DNA of 40,114 nt from Alphaproteobacteria bacterium. Lineage in GTDB: Bacteria > Pseudomonadota > Alphaproteobacteria > Rhizobiales > Aestuariivirgaceae. The first letter of the stretch is position 1. Each line of letters begins with the position of its first letter. The notes below the pieces were generated by a model, which saw nothing but the letters and a program-made list of their open reading frames with translations, searched no databases and was not told where the DNA came from. Location: assembly GCA_024279095.1 (NCBI GenBank), contig JAJRRY010000035.1, forward strand, positions 1-40,114, read 5' to 3'. The position numbers and the translations under genes are program-made. Below, piece by piece: positions 9,958 through 19,253 of this stretch.

Positions 9958-10119
9958 AAAGCGGCAAGCCGCTTCCGCTCGTCGAGGGCATCCTCGACGC
10001 CCTGCTCAAGCAGGCTGCAAAGGAGGGTCATGCGGTGATCCCTCCTCGCTCCGGAGCGTCCGGCCAGCGCGTGCACCAGTTCGCCGAAGCTGCGTCCGCC
10101 GTACTGCCCGCCGTTTCTT

Positions 10120-10473
10120 TCAAGTCGCCTGGTATCTGCGCAGCGCATAGTACTTTCCCGCCAGGGCGGCATGTGCCGGTCCCGATCGCAGGCAGCCCCG
10201 CTCGCCCTCCGCAAAGGCGAGGCCGACCTCGTTGCCCCGCTGCCAGACGACGCGTGCGACGTGCAGCGTGCCAAGCTCGTCGTCGAAGAACTTCACGTGC
10301 TCGGGAAGACGGATGCGTCCGGCCAGCCGAATACGCACGCCAAGAGGCGAGCGGTCGAAGATCAGACAGTCCGAAATGAAGCGATTCTGAAGGGTGGCCG
10401 TCTTGCCCGAGCGCAGGCGGGTCCGCCTGCGGGGCGCCTTGCGTCGGTTGCCTGTGCCGCACATTGTGGACAT
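10120..10473 (-). CDS. PilZ-domain protein
   Basis: RRRTRLRSGKTATLQN...DCLIFDRSPLGVRIRL...ARVVWQRGNEVGLAF. Confidence 0.75.
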   Translation of the reverse strand: MSTMCGTGNRRKAPRRRTRLRSGKTATLQNRFISDCLIFDRSPLGVRIRLAGRIRLPEHVKFFDDELGTLHVARVVWQRGNEVGLAFAEGERGCLRSGPAHAALAGKYYALRRYQAT

Positions 10474-10803
10474 GACGGATGATTCGATCCCTGCGTGTCC
10501 CGTATTGTGAAAAAGGCCGGAGTACCGGCCCGTTCGGACGAATTATGATGCAGGGAAAATGAAGGAAGGTTTAAGGATATACGCGGCATGAAATTCGATT
10601 GAAAAGGGAATTGCACAAATGAAAACAATCACAGATTGAAGCAACTTAATCAAGACCATGAAAAGAATTCATATTATGCCTCAAATATCAATCTATTGTA
10701 GTATGCGAGTTGTATAGATTTGATTTTTCTCATGGATAATGATGTTTCTCCATTTCTGCTATGGTATTTCATCTAGATATGTAATTCTTCATTCAGTACT
10801 ATA

Positions 10804-11583
10804 ATGAGAATCGCTGGATCCACCGGGGGCATGGGTGGTAGGGAGATGAAACAGTTGGATATAATATCCAACCTCGTGCACCTGTGTGCTCGCCTGCAAC
10901 AGAAAAGCGACAAGAAGAAAGTCCTGATTGCCGCCCGGGACCGGTTCGGCCTGAAAGACATCCTCTATCTGCACCCGGACGGAACCCGGCCTACGGAAAA
11001 CGCGCTGCTGTTCGTGCATACCCGCGATGAAACGTGGGAGGAGGATCTCAGGCACAGGCATCCATGGATGCTGCAGGAGCTCCTGCGCCTTGGTCGCGAG
11101 CGCGTCCTGCCACGCGACATGTCAGGGCTGGACGAGGCCCGTGCGCTGCTGTCCGACCTCGGCCTCGGGCCGCATGGGCTGCTGATTCCGCTGCATGGGC
11201 CGGCGGGGCAGTTCGCCGTGCTGCTGGCCTTTGCCGACGGGCAGGATGACGAGGGCGGGAGCCCGGCCGTGGATGTGGCGGCCTTGCATTTCTTCGCCGT
11301 ACACTATTTCGAGAATGTCATGACCGCCATTGGCGAGGCGCAGCGCCGGACCTCTGAGCCGCTCTCGCGGCGTGAGACGGAATGTCTCTACTGGTGCGCT
11401 CAGGGCAAGAGCTACTGGGAGACGTCGGTCATTCTCGGCATTGCTGAGCGGACGGTGAATCACCACATGAAGATGGTGCGCAGGAAACTGGGCGTTCAGA
11501 CCAATGCGCAGGCAGTCGGGCGCGCTTCGATGCTGGGGCTGTTCCTCGATTGTGGCATTGCCGAGGACGTGGCGGGACGCTGA
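10804..11583 (+). CDS. LuxR-family transcriptional regulator with autoinducer-binding-like N-domain
   Basis: C-terminal HTH LSRRETECLYWCAQGKSYWETSVILGIAERTVNHHMKMVRRKLGVQTNAQAV; start could be 10831 or 10846. Confidence 0.85.
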   Translation: MRIAGSTGGMGGREMKQLDIISNLVHLCARLQQKSDKKKVLIAARDRFGLKDILYLHPDGTRPTENALLFVHTRDETWEEDLRHRHPWMLQELLRLGRERVLPRDMSGLDEARALLSDLGLGPHGLLIPLHGPAGQFAVLLAFADGQDDEGGSPAVDVAALHFFAVHYFENVMTAIGEAQRRTSEPLSRRETECLYWCAQGKSYWETSVILGIAERTVNHHMKMVRRKLGVQTNAQAVGRASMLGLFLDCGIAEDVAGR

Positions 11584-11783
11584 ATCGTCCCTTCCCGCAA
11601 TTGACTCGATTTTTCGCTATGCTGTTAGGGGTTTTCTCGGACACGTCCATCAGAATGGCTGCTACGGGAAAGGGCGGAAACGGATGTTCCCTCCTTCCTG
11701 CGCCGGAAGAATGCAAACTGGCATGATGCCTGAAGGTCCCTGCCCGGCATGTTGTTCCCCGAACGACCCGCGCAGGTAATGTC

Positions 11784-12017
11784 ATGCCCCGCCAGCAATG
11801 CGCGCGCCACCGCGCCATCGCCACCATTCCGTTTCTGCTGATCCTTCTGGCGGTTGGAGGACTGCCCCCCGCCTTTTCCCTTTCTGCCGGTGCGGCGGAG
11901 GTAAGCGCCCGGCTGAAGGTGGGACTGAAGATCGTGCCCCGTATTGCCGACATGCGTCGTCGCATGCCGGTGCCTCCTCTCCCCAGGCCCCGCCCTCCCG
12001 GCCTTGCGAAACGCTGA
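11784..12017 (+). CDS. Small putative secreted protein
   Basis: 77 aa ORF with signal-peptide-like N-terminus (IATIPFLLILLAVGGLPPAFSLSAGAAE); no recognised family. Confidence 0.35.
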   Translation: MPRQQCARHRAIATIPFLLILLAVGGLPPAFSLSAGAAEVSARLKVGLKIVPRIADMRRRMPVPPLPRPRPPGLAKR

Positions 12018-12449
12018 AGGGCCTCGCTGCAACCTGTTTCATCACGAAACGGAAGAAGCCGGTCTGCCGCAGCCGGCGAAACCGTTTTCCTGCCGGTGCC
12101 TGACGTGATTTCATATGCTTTTCCATCCGAATGCCGGTTCGCGGCATCCGGCGCGAGAGTCCCGTCACATGGACAATAATAATACGTATACTGTAAATAA
12201 TGTACAGTTTATAGAGATTCCAAATTGCCATAATATTGAAAATCTCAAGGTATTTGATCAAAAATTGCATTTGAAATATATTCAAATTTTGATATCAATG
12301 CTGCAAATCGGAATGGCATTCGGCATGCAGAACCTGTCGGAGGTCGGCGTATACCATATTGATCGGAATAGTCCTCTCATGTCGGAAGCAGGCACGCTCC
12401 TTGCTCCGTCCTGCGCAAACGTCAAACTGCGCAGAGCCGTGAATTTCCA

Positions 12450-13169
12450 ATGTCACAGGACATGAACAACGATTTTTCCGAAAGATACCAGACGCTGCGG
12501 GCGGTGGCGGACAGGGTACTTGATGCCCTGGAGGCTTGCGCGCGCGAAAGATGTGGAAGAAACTTCTTCCATCTTGCCCGTCACTGTTTTCCGGGGCGTT
12601 CGGCGGACGGCACGATCCGGCATGAGGAACTTTTCCTGCCTTGGGCCGTATTTGGCTGGAACCCTCCGGCTGACCTGCGGAAGCTCCCGGAGGCATGCGC
12701 CTGTGATCTGCCGTCCGGGCCGCTGGCACTGGAGTGGCTGCAGACGGAAGGGCCCGACACCGACATGCTGGCAGTACGCTTCGTGCATGCTGCCACCGGG
12801 GCGCTTTTCCGGTTTCTGAGAGTCGAAGGGCACGATAACGGCGTGATGGTGCTGGAGGACATGCTCGACCCGGGCGTCATGCTGAGGATGCCGGCCCGCG
12901 AGGTGCCGGAGGCGCTCCGCGCCGGCGACATGATTTTCTGTCACGCGGTGACGGTGGACGGCATCACGGTTTCCACCCATCCACCACTCGATGTTTCGGG
13001 ATGCACCCGGGACCCCGAGACCAGGGCGCGTTTCGAGGAGCTGCTCGCTCTAGTGGTCGCGGAATTGCGGGCCTCCGGCACCGGACGCAGTCCTGAAGAC
13101 CGGCGCATGCTGGAAAACCTGCTCTTCATGCATGCCCGCTACTGCGGCAGCCTGCCGGTGAAGGTGTAA
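12450..13169 (+). CDS. Hypothetical protein
   Basis: 239 aa ORF, coding-like composition, TAA stop followed by a strong hairpin. Confidence 0.6.
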   Translation: MSQDMNNDFSERYQTLRAVADRVLDALEACARERCGRNFFHLARHCFPGRSADGTIRHEELFLPWAVFGWNPPADLRKLPEACACDLPSGPLALEWLQTEGPDTDMLAVRFVHAATGALFRFLRVEGHDNGVMVLEDMLDPGVMLRMPAREVPEALRAGDMIFCHAVTVDGITVSTHPPLDVSGCTRDPETRARFEELLALVVAELRASGTGRSPEDRRMLENLLFMHARYCGSLPVKV

Positions 13170-13201
13170 GGTGCAGGCATGCCGGCGGTTCCGGAAAGGG
13201 T

Positions 13202-13235
13202 GAACGGCCGCATGCCATGCGGGCATGCGGCCGTT
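13202..13235. terminator. Strong inverted repeat (GAACGGCCGCATGC ... GCATGCGGCCGTTC)
   Basis: 14-bp perfect stem just downstream of the 12450-13169 ORF; no T-run, so the terminator call is tentative. Confidence 0.5.
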
Positions 13236-13375
13236 CGGCACCGGACCGGACGTCCGGAAGTGGAGACCGCACGCGCCCCGGGGCTGGGGGTGGGGCTGAG
13301 CGGGCGTGATGCGGCCGCCACGGTTCGGGTGATGGGCGACATCACCCGGGCATGCGGGAAGAGCATGCAGCAGGA

Positions 13376-13687
13376 TCAGTCATGGTCGCCGCCGTCGGAG
13401 TCGCCACCATCGGAATCGCCTCCGTCATGGTCGCCGCCATCGTGGCCGTCGGAATCTCCATAACCGCCATCATGATCATCATCGCGATCATCGTCGTAGC
13501 CGTCATGGTCGTCCATGGAACCGTAGCTGCCGGACATCTGTCCACCGCCGTTGGAGGAAGATTTTGTGGAGGTGAAATTGTAGCTCTTGTTGTCGGGCGA
13601 AGCCACGGCGGCGCTCTGGGAGGCCATGAGGACGCCGGCGGCACCAAGCATGGCGATCAGGGAGGGGGCGATCATCTTCTTCAGCAT
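13376..13687 (-). CDS. Secreted Asp/Gly-rich low-complexity protein
   Basis: MLKKMIAPSLIAMLGAAGVLMASQSAAVA signal peptide, then DDHDGYDDDRDDDHDGGYGDSDGHDGGDHDGGDSDGGDSDGGDHD; AAGGAG RBS upstream of ATG. Confidence 0.65.
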   Translation of the reverse strand: MLKKMIAPSLIAMLGAAGVLMASQSAAVASPDNKSYNFTSTKSSSNGGGQMSGSYGSMDDHDGYDDDRDDDHDGGYGDSDGHDGGDHDGGDSDGGDSDGGDHD

Positions 13688-13947
13688 GTCTTCTTTCTCC
13701 TTCGGACTTTCGTTCTTTCCGGGTTCGGCTCTTTTCATGTGTGATCTGGTGAGACCGTTTTCCGGCGGCCGTTGCCGGTCGCCGCATCGAGCGACGGGAT
13801 TTCCGTGCTCGATGTCCGCACCCTAATCGCTCCGTGCTGACATGCTTCTGACTTGGTCTGTCAGGAAAAAGTCATGTATGAGATTCCTAGAATGGGTCAC
13901 GAATTGCGCCCCTTTATTCTTTCCGCCCGAATATATCGGTAACGCCC

Positions 13948-14436
13948 ATGGGCAAGATCCTGAGAAGACTCTTCCTGATGTTGCTGCTTACCATCGCCTC
14001 CGCGCAGACGCTCCTGCATGTCACGCCGGCATGGGCCGATGATGATGGCGGCGATGGGGGGGATGGCGGCGATTCGGATGGCGGAGATTCCGACGGCGGC
14101 GATGGGGGGGATTCCGACAGTGGCGATTCCGATGGCGGTGATGGAGGTGATGAAGGGACTTCCGGTCATGGCATGGATGACGGAGACGGTTACAACGATG
14201 ATGACGACCAGGAACAGGCCCGCGCAGGCAGGGCTTCCGGGACACTGCTGCCGCTGGATGCCATACTGGCCAAGGTGCGTCGACGCTATCCGGGAACCGT
14301 GCTGAAGGTGCGCCTGAAGCGACGGGGCGGCACCGCATACTATGAAATCCGCATTCTCGACAGGCGGGATCGCGTGCGCACGGTGACCGTGCCGGCAGGC
14401 CCGCGAAGGAAGGGGAACTGGACATCCCGCAGGTGA
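13948..14436 (+). CDS. Secreted Asp/Gly-repeat protein with PepSY-like C-terminal region
   Basis: Signal peptide, GGDSDGGDSDGGDGGDSDSGDSDGG repeats, then LLPLDAILAKVRRRYPGTVLKVRLKRRGGTAYYEIRILDRRDRVRTVTV. Confidence 0.7.
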   Translation: MGKILRRLFLMLLLTIASAQTLLHVTPAWADDDGGDGGDGGDSDGGDSDGGDGGDSDSGDSDGGDGGDEGTSGHGMDDGDGYNDDDDQEQARAGRASGTLLPLDAILAKVRRRYPGTVLKVRLKRRGGTAYYEIRILDRRDRVRTVTVPAGPRRKGNWTSRR

Positions 14437-14488
14437 TCGCGGCTGAAGGCCGCCTTGCATGCCGAGGACGGACGGGGGATATGGAAGA

Positions 14489-15160
14489 ATGCGCGTACTG
14501 ATCGCTGAAGATGAGGAGGCCATCGCCCGGGATATCGGGCACAGCCTCACACAGGCCGGATACGTGGTGGATTACGCCCTCGATGGCGAGGAAGCGGACT
14601 TTCTCGGATTCACGGAGGATTACGATGCCGTCATCCTCGACCTCGGATTGCCGAAAATGGATGGCCTGACGGTTCTGCGCAACTGGCGACGCGAGGGACG
14701 CGCCTTCCCCGTGCTGGTGCTCACTGCGCGCGGGAGCTGGCAGGAGCGGGTGGAAGGCATCGATGCCGGCGGAGACGACTACGTGGTCAAGCCCTTCGAG
14801 ATGGAGGAGGTTCTGGCGCGGCTGCGCGCCATCATCCGCCGTTCACGGGGGCTCTCTTCAACGATCGTCACCTTCGGGCCGCTGGTCCTGGACACCCGTG
14901 CCGCGCGGGCCACGCTTGACGGCCGTCCCCTGTCGCTGACGCCCATGGAATTTCGCCTTCTCAACTATCTGGCTCACAATCCGGGGCGCGCCGTTCCGCG
15001 TACCGAGTTGATGGAACATATCTACGAAGCCGATTCGGAGCGCACCTCCAATACGCTGGATGTGCTGATCGGCCGCCTGCGCCGCAAGATCGGTCCCGGT
15101 CTCATCGAGACCCGCCGTGGTCACGGGTACATGCTGACCAGCCCGGAAGAGGATGCATGA
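14489..15160 (+). CDS. OmpR/PhoB-family response regulator
   Basis: MRVLIAEDEEAIARDIG... receiver plus winged-helix (TLDVLIGRLRRKIGPGLIETRRGHGYML). Confidence 0.95.
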   Translation: MRVLIAEDEEAIARDIGHSLTQAGYVVDYALDGEEADFLGFTEDYDAVILDLGLPKMDGLTVLRNWRREGRAFPVLVLTARGSWQERVEGIDAGGDDYVVKPFEMEEVLARLRAIIRRSRGLSSTIVTFGPLVLDTRAARATLDGRPLSLTPMEFRLLNYLAHNPGRAVPRTELMEHIYEADSERTSNTLDVLIGRLRRKIGPGLIETRRGHGYMLTSPEEDA

Positions 15161-16545
15161 TCCTGCCCGCCATGCCGAAATCCCTTCGTCTGCGTCTCAT
15201 CCTGCTGTCCGTCCTGGTCATTCTGCCAGCACTCGCGCTGTTTGCATGGCAGCTCTCCCGGGAATTCGAGCAGGACGTGGAGCGCCGCGTGCACCGGGAG
15301 CTGGAAAATCACCTCAATCAGCTCATCGCCCAGGTGGAGGTGGAACCTGGCGGAAGAGTGAAGGTTTCGCGCCCCCTCAGCGATCCGCGTTTCGCCAAAC
15401 CCCTCAGCGGTCTCTACTGGCAGATCAATGAAGGTGATCGCGCCATTGCGCGTTCCCGCTCGCTGTGGGATTCGGTGCTGAAGATCAGCTCCCGCATGCT
15501 CACCCGCAGCGGCGTGCATGAATATACGCTGAAAGGGCCCCGCGGCGAGGAACTCTATGCCCTCGTGCGTGGTGTCTGGCTCGACGGCAAGGGCGGAGAG
15601 CACCGCTACATCTTCACCATTGCCTTGGATCATGGAGACATTTCCTCCGCGGTGCGTGCCTTCGGCCATCAGCTCTATGTCGGGATTGCCATGCTTGCCG
15701 TGATTCTGATCGCCGCCCTGCTGGTGCAGGTGTCCTGGGGATTGCAGCCACTGGCTGCCATTCGTCGCCAGATCGCCCGTATCCGCGCCGGTCAGCAGGA
15801 GGGGCTGGACAATCCGGGACTGGAAGAGCTGGCGCCCCTGACGGAGGAGCTCAATGCCCTGCTGGCTGCCCAGCGCAAGGCCATGGAAGGGGCTCGGGCC
15901 CGTGCCGCCGATCTGGCCCACGGCATGAAGACGCCGCTGGCGATCCTCTCCGCAAGGGCCCGCGGACTGAAGGAGCGGGGACTGAAGGAGGAGGCGGAAG
16001 AAATCGCCCGACAGGTGCGCGTTCTCAGTCGGCATGTCGAACGTGAACTGGCCCGTGTGAAGATTCATGGCAGCCGCCCGGGCACGGCCCCGCTGTCAGA
16101 CGGTGCGCAGGCCGTACGCGCCATCGTGAAGGCTCTTGCGCCCATGCGCGAGAACGGCGATCTCTCCTGGGAGCTGGATGTGCCCGAACATGTGCCCGTG
16201 CCCATGGAGAAGGGAGACTTCATGGAGTTGGCCGGGAACATACTGGAGAACGCCAGCAAGTGGGCCCGTAGTCGGATTCGTGTGAGCCTGCGGGCCGAGG
16301 ACGGTGCAGACGTGCGTCTGCTGGTGGAGGACGACGGTCCCGGCGTGGCCGAAAGCGATTATGAAACCATGCTCGTGCGTGGAGGACGCCTGGACGAGAA
16401 CGTGCAAGGCACGGGGCTCGGACTGGCCATTGTCCGCGATATCGTCGAATCCTACGGATATAGTCTGAAGTTCGGCCCCTCCGGACTGGGGGGGCTGGCG
16501 GTGCGCATCGATTTTGCGCGCGGACGGGACGAGACGTCTGCGTGA
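15157..16545 (+). CDS. Sensor histidine kinase (PhoQ-like)
   Basis: Two TM segments; DLAHGMKTPLAIL H-box; ATPase motifs GNILENASKWA, VEDDGPGV, GTGLGLAIVRDIVE; ATGA overlap with regulator. Confidence 0.95.
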   Translation: MILPAMPKSLRLRLILLSVLVILPALALFAWQLSREFEQDVERRVHRELENHLNQLIAQVEVEPGGRVKVSRPLSDPRFAKPLSGLYWQINEGDRAIARSRSLWDSVLKISSRMLTRSGVHEYTLKGPRGEELYALVRGVWLDGKGGEHRYIFTIALDHGDISSAVRAFGHQLYVGIAMLAVILIAALLVQVSWGLQPLAAIRRQIARIRAGQQEGLDNPGLEELAPLTEELNALLAAQRKAMEGARARAADLAHGMKTPLAILSARARGLKERGLKEEAEEIARQVRVLSRHVERELARVKIHGSRPGTAPLSDGAQAVRAIVKALAPMRENGDLSWELDVPEHVPVPMEKGDFMELAGNILENASKWARSRIRVSLRAEDGADVRLLVEDDGPGVAESDYETMLVRGGRLDENVQGTGLGLAIVRDIVESYGYSLKFGPSGLGGLAVRIDFARGRDETSA

Positions 16546-16560
16546 GATCATGCGGAAAAG

Positions 16561-16590
16561 GGAAAATCCTCCCGGAAGGGGGGATTTTCC
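16561..16590. terminator. Hairpin GGAAAATCCTCCC-GGAA-GGGGGGATTTTCC between convergent genes
   Basis: About 13-bp near-perfect stem between histidine kinase (+) and TadG-like (-). Confidence 0.6.
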
Positions 16591-16645
16591 ACTTGCAGCG
16601 GACGTCCTGCCCGTCCGCCTGGTTGGCAAGGTTTCCCGAGACCGC

Positions 16646-17278
16646 TCACGAACAGTCCGAACAGGTGATCGTGTCGGTCTCTCTCGGGCGCAGGAAGACG
16701 AAATTGGACAGTTGCATGGCCTCCCGGCTGAAGACCAGCGTGCTGTAGGCCGGGATGTTCATGCAGCTGACGGTGACGATGATGTCGAGGCCCGGCGAGA
16801 GGACGGTCTTGACCTTGTCCTCGATATCGGCGGGCAGATTGCAGGTGATGGAGCCTTCCGAGAAGCTCCACTTCTGTTCGGGATTTCCCGCGGCATCGAG
16901 CGAGTAGGCGGCGACCGTGATGCCGAACTGATCGTCCGTCCAGGGCATCAGGATCGGCTTCGCGATGTTGTAGATGCCGCTCAGCTCTGCCTCGGTGATT
17001 TCCCCATCATCCTTCTGGCTGATCAGGTCGCCGATGGTGCTGGCCGCAAGCATGGTCTTGCGGTTTGCCGAAAAGACCTGCGTAAGGTCGGCGGCGGCCA
17101 CCATCATAAGCAGCAGCACGGGCAGCGTGAGTGCCGCCTCCATGGCTGCCAGCCCGCGGGTGTCCCGGATCAGGCGGCGGCAGAGAATGTTCCAGCGCCG
17201 CCGCAGGCGCTGCATGAAGATTCCCGTTCCCATGTTTCCGTTTCCGCTCATGACGCGTTTCCCTGTCTGCCGCCTCAC
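16646..17278 (-). CDS. TadG/TadE-like pilus assembly protein
   Basis: LIRDTRGLAAMEAALTLPVLLLMMVAAADLTQVFSANRKTMLAASTIGDLI. Confidence 0.75.
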   Translation of the reverse strand: MRRQTGKRVMSGNGNMGTGIFMQRLRRRWNILCRRLIRDTRGLAAMEAALTLPVLLLMMVAAADLTQVFSANRKTMLAASTIGDLISQKDDGEITEAELSGIYNIAKPILMPWTDDQFGITVAAYSLDAAGNPEQKWSFSEGSITCNLPADIEDKVKTVLSPGLDIIVTVSCMNIPAYSTLVFSREAMQLSNFVFLRPRETDTITCSDCS

Positions 17279-17874
17279 TTGTAGGGTTCGTTGCGGAAGG
17301 CCGCGGCGGTGGAGAGCAGCACCAAGCCGTCGTTCACCGTGTCCTGTTTCAGCAGATCCGCGACGAAGGGCACCAGCATTTCCCAGAGATAGAATACCCG
17401 GATGCCGACGATGGAACCGGCGGTGCCGACGCCGGTGGTGAAGTCACCCTCGACGCTTTCATCGAAAACCTCGCGGGTTTCCGTCGTCGTGCTGCCGTCC
17501 GGATTGGTCACCGTGACGGTCTCCTCCTTGACCGGATCGGCGAACTGGATGCTCGCGTAGTCGGGGAAGGTTTTCACCTCCACGAACAGACGCTCGGTGC
17601 AGGTTCCCTTGAAGACGATGAGGCGGTCGCAGATGCGGGTCTTGAACTGGTCGAGCGTCACGCCTGCGCTCTGCACCTGCCCGGTGCGGATCTGGCGGGC
17701 CACGTCGGCGACGGCATTGTCCAGCTGATAGTTGCCGAGCAGCAGCAGGCTGACGTCCAGGATGCCGAGAATCAGCAGGAACAGCGGGAACGCCAGGATG
17801 GCGAACTCCACGGCCGTGGTGCCGTCCTCGTTTTTCCGGATGATCCGTCCGGCAAGGGGAATTCTGATACGCAT
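17275..17874 (-). CDS. TadE-like pilus assembly protein
   Basis: IRKNEDGTTAVEFAILAFPLFLLILGILDVSLLLLGNYQLDNAVADVARQIRTGQ. Confidence 0.85.
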   Translation of the reverse strand: MRIRIPLAGRIIRKNEDGTTAVEFAILAFPLFLLILGILDVSLLLLGNYQLDNAVADVARQIRTGQVQSAGVTLDQFKTRICDRLIVFKGTCTERLFVEVKTFPDYASIQFADPVKEETVTVTNPDGSTTTETREVFDESVEGDFTTGVGTAGSIVGIRVFYLWEMLVPFVADLLKQDTVNDGLVLLSTAAAFRNEPYK

Positions 17875-18158
17875 CGCTCACTCCCTGCATCCGCCATGGC
17901 GCGGGCGCCAACACCGGATCCGCTCCGTGCCGGCCATGCCGCCCGCAACAAGCGGGGAACCCCGCCCGTGATCACGCATCCGGGCGGGTGTGTCCTCGCG
18001 CCACAGTGCCCACTCTAGTTGCAAAGGCTTGAGACTTTGCAAAAAAGCTTCGTAAAATTTCCGGAAAAACGCGACGGGAGAAAGAACGCGAACCGGCTGG
18101 CCCGGCCCGCCGCTCATGGGGCACGGCTTCGGACGGTTCTCCCGCAAAGGGAGCGGCA

Positions 18159-18629
18159 TCAGTTCCCGGCCGCCTTGCGCGCCGTCTCTATGGTGGTCAG
18201 GAGCTGCTTGGCGACATTGCGGCTGTCACTGTCTCCGGCGGTGAGAACGCGGCTGCATTCCGGCACGCAGAGATAGGTATAGCGGGCACCTTTCTTGTAC
18301 ACGCGCACCTCCTCGTCGGCGGGGCGGTCCACCGTGACATCAAGGTTGGCCAGCATCTTGCCCTCGTCATCGAGGATCCGGATGTTCGTCCGACCGAGGT
18401 TGCGCCCCTGAATCAGCACCTTGTCATCAAGGATCGTGGCATCCGCGTAGACCGGATTGCCAATGATCACCGTGGCCGGTGCCTTAGCCAGGGTCAGGAG
18501 AGTGTTTCCGTCCGGCGCTACTCGGATTTCCGCCGCCTGCGCCGTGGCGATGCCCGCCAGCATAAGAAGCCCGGCGGCGATGCCGCAGGCTGCCGTCCTC
18601 TTGCGCTCCTGCCGGTTGATTGCTCGCAT
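18159..18629 (-). CDS. Pilus assembly protein, CpaC N-terminal (T2SS/T3SS pilus N) domain only
   Basis: Signal peptide, then LAKAPATVIIGNPVYADATILDDKVLIQGRNLGRTNIRILDDEGKMLANLDVTV; no secretin domain. Confidence 0.75.
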   Translation of the reverse strand: MRAINRQERKRTAACGIAAGLLMLAGIATAQAAEIRVAPDGNTLLTLAKAPATVIIGNPVYADATILDDKVLIQGRNLGRTNIRILDDEGKMLANLDVTVDRPADEEVRVYKKGARYTYLCVPECSRVLTAGDSDSRNVAKQLLTTIETARKAAGN

Positions 18630-19064
18630 GCTCGCATCCTCTTTCTGGAAAACATGTATGGCTGCATCGGCCATCAGACCCGCAAGTCATGGCCACTTTT
18701 CCGTCATTTCGGTGCCAATATGCCAGCATATGGTGAATGCTTGGTTACCAGAACTGCCGTATCCAGTCGTCTAGGAGCGCATCCGTGGCGGAGTTTCCGA
18801 AGCCGCTTGGCTGTACGGCCCCCGATGATAGTGGCTTGGGCAACTATAAGGAGTTGTGGGCGGCGTGTATCCCGCCGGGAACGACATGCGGCGGAAACAT
18901 GAAGACTTCATGGCACTCCGCTGTGACAGGCATGCAGGAAGTGGAATGTCGGTTGTGATTCTACCACCGGGATGCCATGAGCATGGCTTGGCGGGTGTGA
19001 GGTCTGGGAATGTGAAGGTTGGGGAATTAATGAATACTACGATGATAGAATTTTATATTATGAA

Positions 19065-19080
19065 TTAATAAGAGATTAAC
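19065..19080 (+). promoter_or_regulatory. Candidate CtrA box TTAA-TAAGAGA-TTAAC upstream of flp
   Basis: Exact TTAA-N7-TTAAC about 175 bp upstream of the flp ATG. Confidence 0.5.
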
Positions 19081-19253
19081 TAGAGGTTCCGTCTGGGAAA
19101 GAGATTTCGCATGCTCGTTATCGAGTTTACTTGATATTAATTCGGTCCCGATACGTTGGCCATGGTTCCAGGGTGGTCGGGCTGGACATTCGCAACGAGG
19201 ACCGGCGCCCGAGCCAAGTGCTGAAAACGTGAGTAATCCAAGGAGACAGAAAC

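Noticed and set aside
9921-10274. 117-aa minus-strand ORF overlapping the flhB 3' end and the PilZ gene
   Set aside because: Overlaps two better-supported genes in other frames, no clear RBS or family; only its C-terminal third (ALDERKRLAAFQRVLLRSIEKT) lies in otherwise intergenic DNA.
13376-14150. CRISPR-like repeats
   Set aside because: The repeats are short in-frame codon repeats encoding Asp/Gly/Ser, with no unique spacers of constant length.
18737-18958. Small plus-strand ORFs between the CpaC-N-like gene and flp
   Set aside because: No RBS or domain; composition and position fit non-coding regulatory DNA.
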